A stretch of 64,000 nucleotides of DNA, taken from positions 124,001 through 188,000 of the forward strand of contig JANQKF010000008.1 in NCBI GenBank assembly GCA_028281285.1, in the 5' to 3' direction. The notes below the pieces were generated by a model. That model was not told the origin of the DNA. It ran no database searches and saw only the letters and a program-made list of their open reading frames with translations. Of the stretch, positions 61,901-64,000 are shown piece by piece; position 1 is the stretch's first letter; each line of letters begins with the position of its first letter. The position numbers were made by a program, and so were the translations under genes. The DNA comes from Cyclobacteriaceae bacterium. Its GTDB lineage: Bacteria; Bacteroidota; Bacteroidia; Cytophagales; Cyclobacteriaceae.

Positions 61901-63482
61901 TTCACTACGAGATCCTGTATTAAAGGGTAACGGAATGTTGACTGACGGGGCCATGAAAATCAACTACCTCAATACCAATTATAATTTTGGTGGAGAGTTC
62001 AACCTGGACAAGGATATTATCAACCTCCCTTTGCTGGATGTTGTGGATAAAAACCAATCAACACTAAGTCTTTCCGGAGCAATACGACATAACTCACTTC
62101 GTAATTTCACATTTGATCTCAATGGTATCATGCAGAATTTCAATGTCCTTGATACTGATGTTGATCATGGAGAAGTCTATTATGGAGAGGCCTATGCTTC
62201 TGGTACTTTGAACCTAAGTGGTGAAGCGAATAATCTGAGCATAACTTCTAATGCTACAACGCAACCTAATACCCAAATCTTTATACCAATAGGCGAATCA
62301 GAGGAAATACAGGAGACAAGCTTTATCAAGTTTGTAGATCGAACCGACACCGTAAGTACTGTAGCGATCGAAGAAAAGGACGAGGTGAAAAAGGTTCAAA
62401 TTGATGGATTGAATCTCGACCTGGATATCAACGTAACTCCAGACGCATACACAGAAATAATTATTGATGCGCAAACCGGTGATATCATTAGAGGACGCGG
62501 TAATGGGCAATTACGACTCCAGATTGACACTCAGGGTGATTTTCAAATGACCGGAGATTTGGAGATTACAGAAGGGGCCTACAACTTCTCCTTGTATAAC
62601 ATAATTACTAAAGAATTTAACATTGAACAGCCCAGCCGCATTTCGTGGTTTGGCGACCCTTATGCCGGTGTAATGGATATTAATGCCTCATACTCACAAA
62701 GTACTTCACTCGCACCCCTTCTGAGTGACATTGGTATTGGAAATGTCAGTGAAGGAGGCAATGCGACTACCGGTCGTAGGTTCCCAACAAAAGTTCTTTT
62801 GAAACTACAAGGAGAACTACTTTCTCCACAAATCAACTTTGATATTGACTTCAGTGAAATAAATACTCAAGATTTTCAATTTCAGACTGCGATCAATGCC
62901 TTCAAAAACAAAGTGGCAAATGATGAACAAGAACTCAACAGGCAGGTCTTGAGTCTTATTGTACTTAATCGATTTTCGGAACAAGGCAACTTGAACATTG
63001 GTGGCCAAACAGCCACACAAAACGTAAGTCAGCTACTTTCAAATCAACTGAGCCAATTAATTGCTCAACTTGATGAGAACCTTGAGGTCGACTTTGACCT
63101 GACTGATCTGAGCCCTGAGGCACTGAATACCTTCCAGCTTCGGTTGTCCTATACTTTTCTCAACGGACGACTACGTATCACTCGTGAAGGTGGAATTTCA
63201 AATCTTGTGGACGTTAATAGTATCGCTGGAGATTGGACTGCTGAGTACCTTCTCACCCAGGATGGTCGATACAAAGTAAAGGTATACAGCCGTACAAACT
63301 TTGATTTACTAAGACAGGCTGGTCAACCCATCAGAAATAATAACAGTACAACAGGAGCAAGTATCACGCAAACAACAAGCTTCAATAACCTAAGGGAATT
63401 CTTCTCAGGAATAGGAAAAAAACGAAGAAATAAGCAGAAACGAGCTTCCAAACCAAATGACTCAGGCTCAGGATCGAACTAA
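58935..63482 (+). CDS. tamB: TamB-like translocation/assembly module protein
   Basis: A 1515-residue AsmA/TamB-type protein. One N-terminal transmembrane helix (ILWVLLTPLILLTLAIGLIH) anchors it in the inner membrane; nearly all the rest is beta-rich repeat, as in the long lipid-channel bridges of this superfamily. The C-terminal DUF490 part is recognisable in ITEGAYNFSLYNIITKEF, PSRISWFGDPYAGVMDINA, and LSPEALNTFQLRLSYTFLNG. It is thought to move phospholipids between membranes or assist outer-membrane assembly. The start is TTG because no in-frame ATG precedes the helix; a GGAGG at 58924-58928 lies at good distance, though it is also tsaD coding sequence. The last 70 residues are Ser/Asn/Lys-rich. 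Confidence 0.93.
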   Translation: MSEKKLRSQVIKKRIVKSILWVLLTPLILLTLAIGLIHLPPVQNYIVDEITQYLTEGTGYTTDIEYANIRWFNSVVFDGTVIHDNDSTKMIAIDELVISFKLRSLIGKKDIEINEAWLKGAEVNLRKADSIGLNIDEWVYNITKLTAPENPTPGEPGSFEIDKVTLLDSEFSLSDIRRDSISEGFDYNHFRVQNLNADLLNLKAIRDTFQIDVQYLTTQDQKTGLLIHDLSTFFQISQKGMAFYDLDFQFGKSRIRDSVVFRHNKPSDMGYFVDSVDISANFEQSIVHTDELGLFAPELKELNESVELSGYFKGNVRRFYSNDFALKFSENTKLSGAMELDGLPNIDQTIFVIDLENSSLKTSDFEEYLPKNAFEISDKLGQISLSGNFDGFLSNFVANGDFETEIGDFSSNTLISTGEGVSSYEGGLTLNDFDLGYFTGDSIFQRIDMNGTVKGSGFTLEEADFLLNATISEVGINGYDYNNIVVTDGRLAQSFFNGDLEVDDDNFILKAKGSVDLRDRRNLFNIDGRIQRAKLDSLKLTSADVLLASEFKMDFTGIKLDSINGEIDLQDTYLKYYSQDILMDSLFFSAQRNGSERQVEFESNYFDIRMDGNFEFTSLLDELKSVNEQYRLIFSSQMGEMDAFLANLDDPTTFDLTYNIDLPDITPIIHLFDTAIYVSPNAQITGRFSSDSKEDFVLDAQIDSMRYANINFIGNEIYINAQNLRDSVDVLTQGYLYSKKQVYANTSETESLTAEAVWDGKHVDIRQTIGQESSGNYAEIGANIDFFPDRTELTFEPSILLALDQTWHISEDNIVVFGEKRIDIENLNIYNEDQSVNFEGEVSVLKDSAKTLQIVFEDVGVENINTITNKEYSGKINGRLSAQDLYYNPLIFGELGIDELKVDDFLVGDVDGSLLWNDRNKLFDLKFEVTRNNRNIISLRGDFYPSKRAEQLDLTLKLDDANLNIAEPYIEDYFTQIAGTVQGEIAITGSLRDPVLKGNGMLTDGAMKINYLNTNYNFGGEFNLDKDIINLPLLDVVDKNQSTLSLSGAIRHNSLRNFTFDLNGIMQNFNVLDTDVDHGEVYYGEAYASGTLNLSGEANNLSITSNATTQPNTQIFIPIGESEEIQETSFIKFVDRTDTVSTVAIEEKDEVKKVQIDGLNLDLDINVTPDAYTEIIIDAQTGDIIRGRGNGQLRLQIDTQGDFQMTGDLEITEGAYNFSLYNIITKEFNIEQPSRISWFGDPYAGVMDINASYSQSTSLAPLLSDIGIGNVSEGGNATTGRRFPTKVLLKLQGELLSPQINFDIDFSEINTQDFQFQTAINAFKNKVANDEQELNRQVLSLIVLNRFSEQGNLNIGGQTATQNVSQLLSNQLSQLIAQLDENLEVDFDLTDLSPEALNTFQLRLSYTFLNGRLRITREGGISNLVDVNSIAGDWTAEYLLTQDGRYKVKVYSRTNFDLLRQAGQPIRNNNSTTGASITQTTSFNNLREFFSGIGKKRRNKQKRASKPNDSGSGSN

Positions 63483-63512
63483 TTTCGATTTGTGGAGTTA
63501 CTAGGTTGAATC

Positions 63513-64000
63513 ATGCAAAAAATCTCCATTTTCTGGTTTAGACGGGACCTGCGACTATACGATAACACCGGTCTATATTATGCTCTAAATGACTCTGATG
63601 CCGTATTACCAATATTCATATTTGACACCGAAATCCTGGATAAGCTTGAGCACCAAAGCGATGCACGCGTTCAGTTTATTCACGACAGAATTTCAAAAAT
63701 CAAAGAGACTATAAATCAGACAGGCTCAGATCTAAGAGTTTATTTGGGTAAGCCACTTGATGTTTATAAAAAGCTAATCTCAGAATTCGAGGTTCAGTCC
63801 GTTTATACAAATCGTGACTACGAACCATATGCCATAAATCGCGATAAGGAAATCGAAAATCTTCTCAGTTCTCATGGAATAGGTTTTTACTCGTTCAAGG
63901 ATCACGTGATTTTCGAGAAAGAGGAAATAATATCGGATTCAGGAAATGTATATAAAGTCTATACACCCTACTCTCGTAAGTGGAAGGCAAAACTCGATGA
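63513..64000 (+). CDS. Deoxyribodipyrimidine photolyase/cryptochrome (5' part)
   Basis: About 162 N-terminal residues are visible before the window ends. They form the photolyase alpha/beta antenna domain: ISIFWFRRDLRLYDNTGLYY is the classic start, followed by VLPIFIFDTEILDKLEH, a helix carrying VQFIHDRISKIKET, DLRVYLGKP and VYTNRDYEPYAINRDKEI. Class I CPD photolyases use light and FAD to split pyrimidine dimers; whether this one is a repair enzyme or cryptochrome cannot be seen without the C-terminal FAD domain. It lies 30 nt after tamB on the same strand. Confidence 0.93.
   Translation, partial: MQKISIFWFRRDLRLYDNTGLYYALNDSDAVLPIFIFDTEILDKLEHQSDARVQFIHDRISKIKETINQTGSDLRVYLGKPLDVYKKLISEFEVQSVYTNRDYEPYAINRDKEIENLLSSHGIGFYSFKDHVIFEKEEIISDSGNVYKVYTPYSRKWKAKLD

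Noticed and set aside
1..64000. CRISPR arrays, insertion sequences, prophage or integrative elements
   Set aside because: No spaced direct repeats, transposase or integrase genes, or phage genes are visible; the HNH protein belongs to a chromosomal housekeeping-type family within an operon.

Overview
This window is chromosomal DNA of a Bacteroidota bacterium, most likely an aerobic marine-type member of the order Cytophagales. The evidence is lineage-typical gene content: a type IX secretion (T9SS) C-terminal sorting domain, an alternative complex III (ActABCDEF) plus cytochrome c oxidase cluster, the long 661-residue IspG, DUF983, DUF420 and DUF4197 proteins, an S1 protein with long charged tails, and promoters with the Bacteroidota TAnnTTTG -7 element. 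I see no prophage, insertion sequence, CRISPR array or plasmid function. The DNA looks like core chromosome with a few accessory patches.

Layout. 1-1160 (+): end of an SPFH/Band 7 protein, then three tiny genes (DUF4177-like, ribbon-helix-helix, SdpI-like). 1157-4974: a GT39 glycosyltransferase facing a GtrA protein, a predicted outer-membrane protein, a DUF4197 lipoprotein and a small orphan. 5105-7888: leuS. 8129-10905: a predicted barrel protein, a zinc-metallopeptidase lipoprotein and an unknown lipoprotein. 11075-14914 (+): lycopene cyclase, cardiolipin synthase, an unusual ECF-type sigma factor and an NTF2-like protein. 15038-21320 (+): a nucleotide pyrophosphatase-type lipoprotein, a large T9SS cargo protein with delta-60 and Ig-like repeats, and a Rieske oxygenase. 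21330-23890 (-): MmcQ/YjbR, a small membrane protein and IspG. 23966-26698: VOC protein, SDR and MlaE-MlaF. 26931-35064 (-): a rhodanese, then a very large outer-membrane barrel protein translationally coupled to a giant NtrY-like histidine kinase.

35105-51958 (-) is the main functional block: 17 consecutive same-strand genes for aerobic respiration. Read in transcription order they are actA-B-C-D-E-F, coxB, coxA, ctaA, ctaB, two subunit III genes, subunit IV, a Sco-like protein without the copper-binding cysteines, DUF420, a small CxxC membrane protein and DUF983. Together they encode a quinol:cytochrome c oxidoreductase, its partner aa3-type oxidase, heme A synthesis and oxidase assembly. 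A good promoter match sits 5' of actA.

52580-52753 holds tRNA-Cys and, directly 5' of it, a decayed second copy interrupted by a small palindrome. 52905-55076 is rpsA with a structured leader. 55271-58935 (-) is a lipoprotein and a tight operon tsaD, hotdog thioesterase, smpB, NlpC/P60 and HNH. 58935-63482 (+) is TamB, whose TTG start shares a base with the tsaD ATG. A DNA photolyase begins at 63513 and runs off the end.

I found no clear new defence or mobile system. The best candidates for undescribed biology are the Sco-like protein without copper ligands beside a CxxC protein in the oxidase operon, the giant kinase/outer-membrane barrel pair, the tRNA-Cys relic, and the terminator-like hairpin directly in front of rpsA.
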